64,000 bases of DNA from Saussurea involucrata (GCA_033807775.1 CM066313.1:87545484-87609483); one strand, 5' to 3'; numbered from the stretch's first letter, positions 1-12,613 are shown. Translations and numbers: made by a program. Notes: a model not told the origin generated them from the letters alone.

Positions 1-937
1 AAACATAACAAATTGGGGTACTTTGGGCATCTAACCACAGTAAGTTTAGGGAAATTTGATATAAAAATGTATAGAAAATAGCACTTATCATTTAAGTCAT
101 TGATACTAATTGTACAATATGAGAGGCTGAAGAGAGATGGATATTTCCTCGAGTTGACGGCTTCTGAAATCTTCAAGGATGTACGTATTTCAGCTCGAAA
201 GCAATGGTGGGAAAGAAATGATTTGTTATTGTTTAGCTTCCCCTCTCATGGCTGCCACCGGTGATTTTTCAGATGAAAATAAGCTTGGTCAAGGTCGTTT
301 TGGACCCACTTACAAGGTATTTTTCTTGATGTCTAACCTATTTGATAAAATTCTTCAGTTTTCGCATTCGTATTTGTGACCTGATAAAAAAGAAGAGGTA
401 ACGTGAAATTACAAAAAAACAGGGAAAACTAAGCGATGGAAGAGAAATTGCAATCAAAAGGCTTTCAAGAACATCAGGTCAAGAGCTTGTGGAATTCAAG
501 AATGAACTAATACTTATTGCCAAACTCCAACATACAAATCTTGTTCGGGTTCTTGGTTGTTGCATCCACCGGGAAGAAAATATGTTAATTTATGAGTACA
601 TGCCTAACAAGAGCTTAGATTTCTTTCTCTTCGGTATGCAAGCTAAGAGCATTTGGATGTTTTATACGTTGATTTTCATAATAATATAGTCTCTTTTCTT
701 AATTGTAGATGAAAACAGAAAGGCAAAGTTGGATTGGGCTAAACTATTCAACATCATTGAAGGAATTGCTCAGGGGCTCCTATACTTGCACAAGTACTCA
801 AGAATGCACTATTGATCTATATGATTTCATAGTGAGTTTATCATCACCCTATCTTTATCATCAGGCTGGATATAGTGGTTTGTCAGGTTTGGTCCTTTAA
901 TTTTATTGTTAGTTTATTTTCAAGAAGATAGGGTGTG

Positions 938-1446
938 TTTGTTTACCTCTTATGGTGTGTTCTTGAGATTTTTTATGAAAGAAAGGAACGAAAAGGGAGG
1001 AAAGTAGGAGGAAAATAAAATGTTGTGTTCTCGAGTTTTTTTAAAGAGGGAAAAGAAGGGAAGAGGAAGGAAAATATTGCTGATTTTCCTTCCAAAACTT
1101 TCCGCCCAAATGTGGGAGGAAACGGAAGGAAAGGAAAGAAATGAAATAAAAAGAATTAAAAATATTTATAAAATTACACATATACTCACTAATTACATTT
1201 CATTATGAAATAAATGAGGGTATATTAGTAAAAGTAAGATCTTTCTTTTCCTTTCTCTCCTACTCAAGAACATGAAAATTTATTTTCTTTCCCTTTCCTT
1301 CATTTCTTTTCCTTCAATCTCAAGATCACAAATACAAATATTTATTTCCTCTAATTTCCTTTCCTTTCTTTCTCTTCCCTTTCTCTTCCTTTCTTTCCTT
1401 CTAAAACTCGAGAACCCAGCATTAATGATGCCATTAAGAGGTAAAT
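938..1446. repeat. Purine-rich foldback (imperfect inverted repeat)
   Basis: The left side is purine-rich (GGAAAGGAA-like) and the right side is its pyrimidine-rich complement. The outermost parts, GTTTACCTCTTA at left and its near complement TAAGAGGTAAA at right, pair, as do CTCGAGTTT and AAACTCGAG. This fits a non-autonomous foldback transposon nested in the larger 931-3008 element. Confidence 0.5.
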
Positions 1447-1733
1447 ATATGATTCGCTCAGATGCAAAATCTGTTTGGCAAAAAAAAAAAAATTAAAGCA
1501 TCTGAATGACTAAATATCTCTTATTCGCTCCTGACCTAAAGCACCTCCCATCCGATTTCAGAGGCCCAAATCCCAATACTCCACCCCTTGCCCTCGCCTC
1601 TATCCTTCTAAAACCATTTGCCCTTTATTCCCAAATTTTATTCTCCACGATTCAAATTCTGCAAAAGTTTTGATGATGGTGAAGCAAAAACACGATTCAC
1701 ATCAAGATAAAAGGGTTTTGAAATTCAATACAA

Positions 1734-2101
1734 CCAGATAGCAATCAGATTATAGGAATAACCTTTGTGCCATCCACCATTCCAAACAACAAGAACCGTA
1801 TTTTGAAAATGGGCAAAATGCGTAAAATAGCAACCTACTTTCATTTATTTTTTTATTATAGTATTGTACTTTCACTTTCACTTTTTCTTATTACTTGTTG
1901 TTTAAAGTACAACGCCTTAATAAAAAACAAATTGAAAGTACATTGTTGTAATAAGAAAAAAATGAAAGTACAATGCTATAATAAAAAAATAAATGAAAGT
2001 ATGTTGCTATTTTGCTCATTTTGCCCAGATAGCAATCAGATTATAGGAATAACCTTTGTGCCATCCACCATTCCAAACAACAAGAACCGTATTTTGAAAA
2101 T
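1734..2101 (+). repeat. 77-bp direct repeat flanking the 216-bp MITE
   Basis: Positions 1734-1810 and 2025-2101 carry the same 77 bases, with the MITE exactly between them (a 2-base CC is shared with the right MITE end). Far longer than a normal target duplication. Confidence 0.8.
1811..2026. mobile_element. 216-bp MITE with long terminal inverted repeats
   Basis: Starts GGGCAAAATG and ends CATTTTGCCC, perfect complements. The inverted repeat continues inward for about 60 bp with few mismatches. The interior is AT-rich with TGAAAGTA repeats. It sits between two 77-bp direct repeats. Confidence 0.75.
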
Positions 2102-2462
2102 TGACATGACGGATCGAAGCTGTAGGGTATTGAGATACATAAAATCTCTAGGTTAAGGAAATCCAGATCTGTAGATTCGATTTTCAGCAGTTGAGAAATT
2201 GATCGAAGGATGGTAGGTCGATTCAACAACATGATCACTGATGTCGTTGCCATTGTCATCGCAACCACCGTCGTCTAGTGGTTTGGTTTCCCCTTGTTTT
2301 ATGATCATGAGAAAAATCATTCAAAATATACTTGTCCAAGAAATTGCCTAAAAGAAAACCCCATAAGAGCATCATCAGCTTTTGTCCTTGTTGAAATCAA
2401 CTACATATGGCTGATCATCCAAGAAATTCAAACGAGATGCTTGCCCAAAGCTTTATTTTTTA

Positions 2463-2463
<1 letters not shown>

Positions 2464-2496
<33 letters not shown>
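2464..2496. repeat. (TA)n microsatellite
   Basis: Uninterrupted TA dinucleotide run inside the 931-3008 element. Its edges lack the WTCAA terminal motif seen at the foldback elements further right, so it is not counted with them. Confidence 0.9.
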
Positions 2497-2499
<3 letters not shown>

Positions 2500-3502
2500 A
2501 TCCTCCTGTAAAGGAGTACATCCATACAGGTGTAGAACCAACCAACCAACCACATGGATAATGTGTACCTAGTTAAGGATTTTTGGAGCTTTTGTTGTTG
2601 TCTTTGATGTGGAGTTAAAAATCACCAATACTTGTTAGAGTCAACCTGTGATTTGTGATGCTAATGAGATGCTTATCAAAAGAGTTCATAGATGATAATT
2701 TAGGTGATATTTATTATTGAATAGTTATGCTTCCAAAGTTTATTAATCATTGATGGTAGAATGCTTTTGATAGCTTAAGCTTTTGATATTTTTTAGATAA
2801 CATTTTAGGGTGGAACCAAAGTTGAGGATGTGTTGTTGGAATTGAATGAAATCATCTAGACTGAATGAGGGTAATTTTACCCTCATTCAGGCTATTGATT
2901 CATAGCAGTTCCCAAACGATCATTTTCTATCTGGCACTAAATGATACAGAGTCTTTTAACTACTGAGACCACCAACTCTAAATCATCCGGTATCTGCCAA
3001 ACAGCCCCATAGATTTTAGAATTTTATTAAGTTGACCATCTACAGTGGTTACATGTCTCATGAGTATGCAACGGAAGGGACTTTCTCGATCAAGTCCGAT
3101 ATTTTCAGCTTTGGAGTCTCGATCCTGGAAATCGTGAGTGGAAGAAGAAACAGTAGCTTCGTTCATCTTGACCGGACATTCAATCTTATTGGATATGTAA
3201 GTGTAGTCAAAATCACCTTTTTAACATATTCTCCCGGATTCACAAATAACTTCAACATATGCGTTATAAGTTATTTTCTAATGATTCAAGCATGGGAGTT
3301 ATGGCAACAAGGGGATACGTTGGAGTTGAAGGATGCAACACTAGAAGATACTTATATTGTACAACAATTCTTGAGAACCGTTCACGTGACACTTCTCTGT
3401 GTACAAGAAAGTGCAATGGATCGTCCAACAACATCCGATATGATCTCCATGCTTCTCAACGACACCATAACTTTACCTACCAGAAACAAACCAGCAGAGT
3501 AG

Positions 3503-4221
3503 AGCTGAAATCAAGTTCAAATGAAAACAAAACTAAAGACTGCTCTATAAACAATATGACACCACTGTTATGGAGAGCCAATAGGGTATGAAACTATACG
3601 AAAGCAGATGTCTCTATAGGATTAGTGTCTCATTCTTTGTGAATTTTCTCTGATATAATTTGTATACGATTATTCAATTTTGTAGGAGGTAAGCGTCCAT
3701 TTTTTGGTACTTGCTACAATGCAAAATTGCCAGTTTAGATTATAAAATATATCTATGTACAAGTTTATCCACATTTTTCGGGCTTCTTCGTTGTTTCATC
3801 AGATAGTTTACTCATTTCTTGAATTCAATCATATCTTCATCAGATAATTCAAACACTCGGAACCTATAATCCATCAGGCTATATGTCTCAACTGAATCAA
3901 TAGTCCATCTGTGTTTTTCTTCCACAACAATGACCACCCTGGTCTGATTCTATTTCAGAAGAAACTTAAGGTACTGAAAACTATTCATTATGAATAAGAT
4001 CTATTCAGATCTCAATGAGCTCATTTGTGTTGGCAAGTTTCTTGAACATAAATCAAGTTTTTTGGTCAATTTAATGGAGAAAAACAAACAATTTAGAACC
4101 TAATCTGGCTTATATAGCCTTACAAACCTAACACAAATAGAGGAAAGACATCAGAACAGTATCACAGTGCAACAGTAACAAAGAAAAAATCAAACCACAA
4201 CTAACACCCTAATTTAACTAA
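3503..4221. other. 3' flank of copy A, no gene seen
   Basis: Contains what would be the 3' UTR and downstream spacer of copy A. The same sequence recurs, split by two insertions, downstream of copy D (43041-43247, 44688-44805 and 46641-46996), showing the two regions are duplicates. The stretch around 3740-3760 is the empty counterpart of the 43248-44668 insertion. Confidence 0.7.
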
Positions 4222-4316
4222 GGGCCCGTTTACCAAAAACTACCGGGTAAACACGCAAGAGTAACCACCCTCATTCACCTTATCGGGTAACATTCTTGGC
4301 CATAAAAATGGATTGT
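4222..4316. mobile_element. Truncated Tourist-like MITE
   Basis: Begins GGGCCCGTTTACC after a TAA and matches the left part of the MITE at 46997-47210, but loses its right half just before the last exon of copy B. Confidence 0.55.
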
Positions 4317-4648
4317 TGGTAATTGTTATTGTGTTACCCTATCTATTGTCCATAACAGTGATGGTCATATTGTTTATAGAGCAATCTTTTGGTCCGCTTT
4401 CATCTGAAGTAGACCTTGTCACCTCTCTGCGGATAACAAATGCTGGTTTGTTTGGAGTGGGTAACATTGTGTCTTTGAGAAGCATGGAGATCATATCTAA
4501 TGTTGTTGGTCGATCTGTTGCACTTTCTTGTACACAGAGAAGGGCAACATGAACATTCCTCAAGAATTGGTGTACAATCGAGGAATTCGTAGTGATGGAT
4601 CCATTAAATCCAACATATCCCTTGTCGCCATAGCTCCCATGCCTAAAT

Positions 4649-4842
4649 TGTTAGTGTATTATTGTCAATATGTATTGTTCAGGGTCCTTTCTGTAGTTAT
4701 GTGTAACTTCTCTTTGTATAAATAGTCTCTTAGGGTTCCTTTACTAGGTTAGACACTTCATTTGTATTACTCTCTCAATATATGAAAACGGCTGATTCTT
4801 CCATCATCTCGTGTGTCTCTCAATCGCTATCCAATTCTAACA
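4649..4842 (+). repeat. Copia 1 5' LTR
   Basis: Starts TGTTAGTG and ends TTCTAACA, with a TATAAATA box at about 4718. Followed directly by the tRNA primer site. Confidence 0.93.
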
Positions 4843-5161
4843 TGGTATCAGAGCTCTAGGTAAGTATCCTCCTTTACTCAGATCTGTCATTTTACTCTTT
4901 TATTTTCTGCACTCGCTTTTGCTTCGAAAACTCGTTTTCTGTTGTACTTTGGACAAAACCTTAAGCTTTAAAAGTGCCCAGAATAGTGTTACGAACCTAC
5001 CTACCAATTTTCAGAAAAAACCGACCTGTTTTGAAAACTCATCTCAAGAACACCGTACCTTCATAAGTCTCGCAACTCACACACTCACAAATATCGTAAC
5101 TCACTCACTCATAAGTCTCGCAACCCTCACACATACATAAGTCTCGCAACTTACTCATAAC

Positions 5162-5421
5162 TATCGCAACACTTAATTGCGATACTTTTCTCCTATCACA
5201 ACCTTTACTTGCGACACAATCATCTATCGCAAACGTCTATTGCGATAAACCCATCCCTATCGCAAACATCTATTGCGATAAACCTCATTATCGCAACCTT
5301 TACTGCGATAAATCTCTTTATCGCAATCCTCCAGCTGCGACAAGAACTCCTATCGCAACCTTCATTTGCGACAAAGCCTTATTATCGCAACCTTTAATTG
5401 CGATACCTATTACTTGCGATA
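5162..5421 (+). repeat. Array of mini-hairpins in the copia 1 leader
   Basis: About eight units of 30-38 bp, each of the form TATCGCAA - 5 to 8 bases - TTGCGATA (or TGCGACA), i.e. each a small inverted repeat, plus a ninth half unit. Lies between the primer site and the gag start (ATG at 5468). A less regular AAGTCTCGCAAC repeat precedes it (about 5068-5160). Confidence 0.8.
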
Positions 5422-6068
5422 TCTGTTTGTTGCAACCAGCACTCTTTTTCAATCCTGTCAGTTCAAATGGCTCTCAATTCTAGTCCCTCCAATTCAATCT
5501 TCGTTGTTCTCAATGGGAACAACTACGTTCTATGGCATCACCATATGTCCATTCTCCTTAAGTCTCATGGCCTCTATACCTACGTCACTGGTATATCTAC
5601 CCTTCCTGTTCAAAAGGAAGAGGAAAGTGCAGTCGAATTTGCAAAACGTATGAATGATTGGGATATCGCCAATGCTCGAATTCTTGGCTTCATAAACGCT
5701 TCCACCACTACTGAGATCAATCAACAGTTCATCGGCTATACCACGGCAAAAGGACTATGGGATTTTCTTGCAAACAGGTACACTTCTACAGGCTTATCTC
5801 CTCAATATCAGTTGTGGACCACTTTCCAGAACAAAAGACAACTGCCTGATCAATCTATCAACTCCTACATCTCTGAGATGCAAGCTCTTAGAGATCATCT
5901 AAGCCTGGGTGCACCTCAAGTTTTTGATGAAACTGCTCAGAAATTTACTGCTTATTTCAACCAATTGCATCTGATTACTATTCTCATGGGTCTCACTGAT
6001 CGCTTTGAGAACGTTCGAGCCTCACTTCTACATCGACATCCTCTACCTACTCTTGAACAAGCCATCAC

Positions 6069-7705
6069 TGTAACATCCCTATTTCCATATATACAAATAA
6101 CATATAATTCATAACATACTTTCAACCAAATACATTATATTTCACATTCGGTCCCCTAGTCTTGACAAACATACAAATAAAACTGTACAAACTTTTCGTG
6201 AATTACATTACATTATGACTAACAACAAGTCATGAGTACAAAAATGCATCTATAACTTCATATACAGAGTCTTCACAAAACTATCCATCGATCGTCCTAT
6301 TCACTTGTTCTTACTCGATCCGCCACCTGAAATACATATTTTTAAAACAGAAATGAGGGTTAGACCTAATGGTCTAGTGAGAAATCCCTGTCAATTTAGT
6401 AAACCTTTGTATCAAAACCATTTATGAAAAACCTTTCATATACATTCAATTACTACACGTACATACATACCATTCAAGACTCGTACCTCTCATTCCGCCT
6501 TATTCCTCCCCAAATGGCCAAATTAATTGGTTGCGAGCTAATTTAACACACCGGTCCAAAGCCCGGCCACGTATTATATTCTCATATAATACTCACGTAA
6601 TTATAATATCTCAATATATTATAATCACCCACGTATGACATATTCATACAATTTATCAAGTATTTGTTATCCACATAATGTATTCCAGTAAAAATACTTT
6701 AAAGTAAAACTCACCTGTTTAGCTTATCAAAATACTTCCAAGCCTTTCCAATGGATTCAGTCTTTCACTTCAAATTCTTAGTATCTGAAACAATTCAAAT
6801 ACATATACCACTTTACCAAATAGCACACATAAGACTCTCTAACAGATTGAGAATCCCAATAACTTATCAAACTCTTATCCTCAAATGATCACCTACAGTG
6901 ACTTAACACGGGGGTTCCGCTACCCGGTTAGCGGATGGGGTCAAGGGGCAATGCCCTTGCGGGGTTTGGGGGCGGCCCCCAGGAAATTTTCGGAGAACTT
7001 AATCCAATAATACATTCATAAACTATATCCGGACACTCCCAAAACTACCGGAACTCACTGCACCGGGACTCCACTGTACCGGGATTCCACAGTACCGGGA
7101 CTCCACAGTACCGGGATTCCACAGTACCGGGACTCTCAGTACCGAGACACTCAGTATCGGGACTCTCAGTACCGGGACTCTCCAGTACCGGGAGTTGGTA
7201 ATACCGGGACTTAACTATACCGGGAGTTCTAAAGACCGGGAGTCTACCGGGACTTCCCCGGGACTCTTCAAGAACACAGTCGGTTCCAATTTCTCAGATT
7301 CGATTGAAACTAACACAAATCACTAAAATCAAACTTTCTAAACCGATAGGAACTTGCTATAACCGATTACAAACATAATATGAGAAGAAACTATACCTTA
7401 ACAACGATTCCAAACGAATCAATCGAAGCCCTAACCGTACTTCCTTTTTCCGCTTCTTCTCGCCTCAGAAACACACACACACACTGATAAAATTTAGATT
7501 AATACTGCTGAATGAAATATCTGAATATCTTAAGGCAGTATATCAATCCCATACTTACCAAATGGACCCTGAACTACCCACTAATGACCAACACACCCCT
7601 TAACTTATAACTTGATCCAAACTTAACCAAAACATTTAACTTTAAAGTTAACTAAACTTAACGGAAAAAGAGATTTTAACTAACGGACTTACCCGGGGTA
7701 TTACA
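6069..7705 (-). mobile_element. Solo LTR (Ty3/gypsy-like ends) inside copia 1 gag
   Basis: Begins TGTAACATCC, ends GGTATTACA, and is flanked by ATCAC on both sides (6064-6068, 7706-7710), a 5-bp target duplication. No coding domain, 1637 bp. Its reverse complement resembles the element at 44806-46640 at the terminus (TGTAATACCCCGGGTAAG against TGTAATGTCTCGGGTAAG) and internally (a GGTTAGACC segment), so it is a minus-oriented member of one family. LTR status is inferred from TG...CA ends and duplication size. Confidence 0.75.
7048..7262. repeat. ACCGGGA tandem repeats in the solo LTR
   Basis: About fifteen copies of a roughly 14-bp unit around CAGTACCGGGACTC. A related but more diverged CCGGATTC series occurs in the other member at about 45235-45460, so the repeat belongs to the LTR family. 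Confidence 0.8.
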
Positions 7706-10700
7706 ATCACTGAACTGCTAAGTGAAGAAACTCGCCTTCAACAGCGGTTTCCACTACCCTCAGACACTGTGCTCTACACTCCCAACTCAGGGAAATCAAA
7801 AGGCAAATGGGGTAACCATGACCAGTCCAGATCTGCAAGCAAGGGGAACAATAGTGAATGTACCTTTTGTCACTCTACTTCCCATCTTCTCCTCAACCGC
7901 CCAACTCGAAAATGTCGTTGGTGTGGGATTACACAGCCACGTCACTATGCTTCTGACTGCCCAAAATGTCCATATCCAAAGAACTCTGGTAATCAAAGAC
8001 AACAGTCCAAGTCTCAACCAATTGCTGGCTCCATCACTCAGGAATACCCATCGCCAGCACCTACGGCACAACACAACAACCACTCAACGTCTGATCTCAT
8101 GGAACTCATGCGCCGAAATCAAGAGCTCATGGAGCAAATTATGACAGGTTCTATGGGTATGAATTCTCAATGCAATGCAACTACACCAGGATGTTGTAAT
8201 CACATGACACCTAAGGCGGATGGTTTTGTCTCTAAACAACCTTCCAGCCTGTTTTCATCAGTCCGTACTGCTGATAATACTCGTTTACCGATTTCCTTCA
8301 GTGGAACTGTATCTACCCCCGATATTCAATTACCTGATGTGATGCATATACCTAACTTATCTCTGAATTTGATTTCAATCACTCAGCTTATGGAAGCCGA
8401 TCTAATAGTTTTATTTCACTCTACTGGTTGTGTTGTACAGGATCTAAAGACCAAGCAGATCCTTGGAGTAGGCCGTAAAGTTGGTCGGATGGTTGAAGTG
8501 GTCTATCTCCGCCTTCCCTTACCTTCATCCAATTTTGCTGCTTCAGTTTCCAGTACCCCGTCTTTTGAGCTATGGCATGCGCGCTTAGGCCATTTATCTT
8601 TAGCTAGGATGAAAGTTTTAGCTAGTTCAGGACTATTAGGAAACACTTCCTCTGAAAATGTTTCTTGTCTATCTTGTCAACTTGGAAAACATCATGCTTT
8701 ACCTTTTCAAATTAATGACTTTAAATCTGCTTCTGCTTTTGATCTTATTCATTCTGATGTATGGGACTAGCACCACACCCCTCTATGGGAGGTGCTCGAT
8801 ATTTTGTAATCTTTATTGATGATCATACACGTTTTACGTGGATTTATCTCATGAAAAATCGCTCCGAATTACCCAAAATTTATATCACATTTGCTCGCAT
8901 GATTCTAACCCAATTTTCAAAGCCTATTAAGATTCTTAGAGCCGATAATGCCATGGAATACAAAGAATCGTCTCTTCTCTTATTTCTTCAATATCAGGGC
9001 ACTCTTTCTCAGTACTCTTATCCCGGCACCACCCCACAAAATGGTCGTACCGAACGCAAACACCGTCACATCCTTGACACTGTCCGTACCCTATTAATAT
9101 CAGCCAAGTGTCCAGAACATTTTTGGGGTGAAGCAGCCTTCACGGCTGTCTATACCATCAATCGACACCCGACCCCAATTCTCAATCAAAAGTCTCCGTA
9201 TGAAGTACTCTATGGAGTCTCTCCTCCCTATGAACTACTCAAAGTGTGGGGTTGTGCTTGCTTTGTTCAGCTACAATCTCATGAACACACCAAACTTGAA
9301 CCTCGTTCGCGTCTGTGCTGCTTCCTTGGCAATGGAATTGAACACAAATGATATCGTTGTTGGGATCCAATCTCTAAGAGACTTCGTATATCCCGTCATG
9401 TCACCTTCTGGGAACATCTTCCCTTTTCTACGGTGTCAAAATTTCAGGACCCCATCACTCCTCCTACTTACTTCTTCACTGACACATCTATCTCATTGGA
9501 CTCACTCCAATTAGATCCTATACTCTCCTCACCACCTGATCCACCAACTTCCGCATCACCTAAGCCTTCCCCTATCTCCTCTGAGCCTTCATCTGCACCA
9601 TCTATGCCCGCTGACCATGATCAATCATCTGCACCAACTCCAAGGACTACTTCTGAGCCTTCTGCCGAGTCTATGGATCCTAGCTCCTCCCAACCACACG
9701 ATGAGATAAGACACTCCGATCGGGTAAGACAAGTTCCTACTCATCTTCGTGATTATCATTGTTATGCCACTTTGCTGTCCACTCATGAACCCACTTCCTA
9801 TAAGGAAGCTGCTTCTAACCCTGTTTGGCAGCAAGCTATGACAGAGGAACTTCAGGCTCTCGACAAAGCCAATACATGGGAGTTTGTTCCTCTCCCACCA
9901 GGCAAGTCACCCATTGGTTGCAAATGGGTCTTCAAAATCAAAACCAAGTCTGATGGATCCATTGATCGTTACAAAGCACGTCTTGTGGGAAAAGGCTTCA
10001 ATCAAGAATATGGCATTGACTACGAAGAAACGTTTGCTCCCGTGACTCGGGTCACCTCGGTCCGTAGTCTTCTAGCCATCGCTGCCACCAAGAAATGGCC
10101 ACTCTATCAGATGGATGTCAAGAATGCCTTTCTGAATGATGATATCGAAGAGGAAGTCTACATGAGACTTCCTCTCGGTGTGACCTCTCGTCAGGGAAAG
10201 GTTTGTCGGCTTCGCAAAGCCCTCTATGGCCTCAAACAAGCTCCTCGTGCTTGGTTTGAAAAATTCAGCAATATTGTCCTCTCTTTGGGCTTTTCTCCGA
10301 GTAATTATGACTCTGGCTTGTTTACTCGGACTACTTCTGGAGGTACTATCTTACTTCTGTTGTACGTTGATGACATGATCATTACAGACAGTGATTCTAC
10401 AGGTATCATCCATCTCAAAAAGTCTCTTAGCTCCTGTTTTGAGATGAAAGATCTCGGCAAACTCCACTACTTTCTTGGCCTTGAAGTTCTGTCAGACTCT
10501 TCTGGCATTTATCTCTGTCAAGCCAAGTACATCTCAGATCTGTTGTCCAAGGCTGGAATCACAGACAACAAAGTTGCATCTACACCAATTGAGCAAAATC
10601 AGCACCTTGCTCCGAATGCTGGAACCCCGCTGAAAGACCCTACACGATACCGTCAACTGGTTGGATCTCTGGTCTACCTGACTGTTACTCGACCAGATCT

Positions 10701-11329
10701 TGCCTATGCAGTTCATATAGTTAGCCAATTCATGGCTGCCCCGTGCTCGGATCACTATGCCACCGTTCTTCGTATACTTCGGTATCTCAAAGGGACAATG
10801 TTTCATGGTCTTCATTTCTCATCCAATTCATCCTTACAGCTTCGTGCCTTCTCAGATGCAGACTGGGATAGTGACATAACCGACCGCCGTTCCACAATAG
10901 GCTATTGTTTCTTCCTCGGTGACTCTCTTATCTCCTGGCGTAGCAAGAAACAATCGCTGACAGCTCGGTCCAGCACTGAAGCGGAGTATAGAGCCTTAGC
11001 TGACACTACTCAGGAACTTGTATGTCTACGCTGGTTACTATCTGATATGGGTGCTCATCAATTTTCTCCAACACCATTATGGTGTGACAACACTAGTGCT
11101 ATTCAGATTGCTCACAATGATGTCTTTTATGAGCGTACAAAGAACATCGAGATTGATTGTCATTTCACTCGCCAACATGTTCTTCGCAAGACGGTTAAAC
11201 TTTTTCCTATCTCCACCATTGATCAGACTGCAGATATCTTCACCAAAGCCCATCTTCTAGGCCGTTTTAGGACTCTTGTTTCCAAACTCAATCTGTCTCA
11301 TTCTTCCCCTACTTGAGTTTGAGGGGGGA

Positions 11330-11523
11330 TGTTAGTGTATTATTGTCAATATGTATTGTTCAGGGTCCTTTCTGTAATTATGTGTAACTTCTCTTTGTAT
11401 AAATAGTCTCTTAGGGTTCCTTTACTAGGTTAGACACTTCATTTGTATTACTCTGTCAATATATGAAAACGGCTGATTCTGCCATCATCTCGTGTGTCTC
11501 TCAATCGCTATCCAATTCTAACA
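11330..11523 (+). repeat. Copia 1 3' LTR
   Basis: Same length as the 5' LTR, with about three substitutions. Preceded by the purine tract GAGGGGGGA. Confidence 0.93.
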
Positions 11524-11974
11524 TAAATCATTAGAAAATAATTTATAAGAAGCCGTTTCCTTGAGCCTAAAGCTAAAGTAACCGGTATTTATGAACCAAT
11601 AATTTCCAATTGATCAGGAGTAAACTCATGTGAAAGAAAACTTCTAGGCAGAGGCCAATGATTATGCGATAAATTTCTTCAATAATAATTATACCAACCA
11701 ACAGTACGATCATTTCAGTGCTATGGTAGGTGAAAGATGTTAAAAATTGATTTTGATCACACTTACGTATTCAATAAGATTGAATGTTCGGTCAAGATGA
11801 ACGAAGCTACTATTTCTTCTTCCGCACACGATTTCCAAGATCAATACCCGAAAGCTTAAGATATTGGACTTGATAAAGAAAGTCCCTTCCATTGCATACT
11901 CATTTACTCAGGAGGCATATAACCACTAAACACAACATGATCGATTTAACGCTTACAGATATAAATAATATTAA

Positions 11975-12521
11975 GGGGTTGTTTACTAAATGTTTATCTA
12001 ATAAGTGTTTACCAGTTCACTTTACCTTATCGGATGAACATGACAAGAATTAAGAATCTTACCCGGTAAGAGCGATGACAAGAACCGATAGTCTTACCTG
12101 GTAACTGAGAATGACACCACTACAAAACAAATGACTTTTACCCACAAACTTTAATGAGGGAATTTCCGAGGGATCACCCAGAAAATACCAATGGTACGGT
12201 AGAATCCGATGTTTTTTCGAGAAATACCCATGGATCACCTAGAGAATCCATGGGTAATCTGTCACTAATTTACATTATCCACAGAAAATATGTCCACCAA
12301 CTTTTGTGACGGTTCTGTCACGAGTCACCCTTTAGCGACAAATTTCCCAAGGAAAAGTTCGTGGACAAAAGTCATTTGTTTGGCGGTGCATGTACCTGGT
12401 AAGCGCTTACCGAATAAAAAATGTTGCATACAATGTCGTTTTTAATGGACTAAAATCTTACCGATAAGTTAGGTGAAAGTGTTGACTATTAGCGGTAAGC
12501 GCTTACCGGCTAAACGACCCC
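11975..12521. mobile_element. Tourist-like MITE in intron 7 of copy B
   Basis: Ends GGGGTTGTTTA and TAAACGACCCC, flanked by TAA on each side (11972-11974, 12522-12524), the PIF/Harbinger hallmark. Contains a nested CACTA-type MITE at 12118-12388. Interior relatives at 12614-12858 and 46997-47210. Confidence 0.8.
12118..12388. mobile_element. CACTA-type MITE
   Basis: Starts CACTACAAAACAAATGAC; its right end is a degraded complement (GTCATTTGTTTGGCGGTG). The same family occurs at 46229-46508, where both ends are better preserved. The 3-bp target duplication is not clean here. Confidence 0.7.
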
Positions 12522-12613
12522 TAAATGTGACAAATAACAAATTCATCTAGAAGGTACTCTTTGTGCATTTTGATAATCCTATGTTTTCACGTATTTAGCA
12601 ATATCAAATCTAA

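Larger units (their letters stand above)
931..3008. mobile_element. Harbinger-like composite element inside intron 6 of copy A
   Basis: Between matching intron sequences of copies A and D, copy A has about 2.08 kb extra. It is bounded by ATA on both sides (928-930 and 3009-3011). Its ends are imperfect inverted repeats (GGGTGTGTTTG at left; CAAACAGCCCC at right). Three-base target duplication and G-rich ends fit PIF/Harbinger-type elements. It contains a foldback (938-1446), a 216-bp MITE with flanking direct repeats, a TA microsatellite, and no convincing coding sequence; short ORFs inside look random. Confidence 0.55.
110..3502 (+). pseudogene. Copy A: G-type lectin receptor-like kinase, kinase half, broken
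   Basis: Homologous exon by exon to the intact gene at 50960-54917, but on the plus strand. Exon 4 (about 110-315) has the Gly-rich loop region with frame damage after the juxtamembrane part. Exon 5 (423-633, 211 nt as in the intact gene) is open and has the ATP-binding lysine (AIKRL) and the [11 protein letters not shown] stretch. Exon 6 starts at 709 but stops matching near 806, just before the catalytic HRD loop, so the catalytic loop and DFG are gone. Exon 7 (3046-3196, 151 nt, same size as the intact gene) and exon 8 (3290-3502) are readable, but the exon 8 acceptor is changed and the C-terminus ends early at a TAG. The ectodomain exons would lie left of the window. Dead as a kinase; the deletion is seen directly, gene death is inferred. 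Confidence 0.85.
5468..11316 (+). pseudogene. Copia 1 gag-pol polyprotein, interrupted
   Basis: Gag runs from the ATG at 5468 to 6068, where a solo LTR (6069-7705) interrupts it, and resumes at 7711. A cysteine/histidine zinc-knuckle-like stretch follows (about 7858-7965). The protease site is damaged: the residues before GCCNHMT read TP instead of the usual DS, so the catalytic Asp is absent. GAG-pre-integrase (LWHARLGHLS) and integrase follow. A one-base deletion near 8762 shifts frame and a TGA at 9349-9351 breaks it again. RT (YVDD at about 10363-10374) and RNase H are then open to 11316. Not autonomous. Confidence 0.9.
4649..11523 (+). mobile_element. Copia 1: LTR retrotransposon
   Basis: LTRs of 194 bp at 4649-4842 and 11330-11523, each TG...CA, differing at about three positions by eye (roughly 1.5 percent). 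Target duplication TAAAT at 4644-4648 and 11524-11528. The primer site TGGTATCAGAGC at 4843-4854 matches the initiator-Met tRNA type; a purine tract lies at 11321-11329. Domain order gag, protease, integrase, RT, RNase H is Ty1/copia. Inserted in copy B at the exon 8 acceptor; it carries a solo LTR at 6069-7705. Confidence 0.95.

Noticed and set aside
1272..1496. Ser/Phe/Leu ORF in copy A intron
   Set aside because: Pyrimidine-rich arm of a foldback repeat.
7048..7262. CRISPR-like array (ACCGGGA repeats)
   Set aside because: Units are contiguous and short with no unique spacers, in a plant LTR; likewise for the other tandem arrays.
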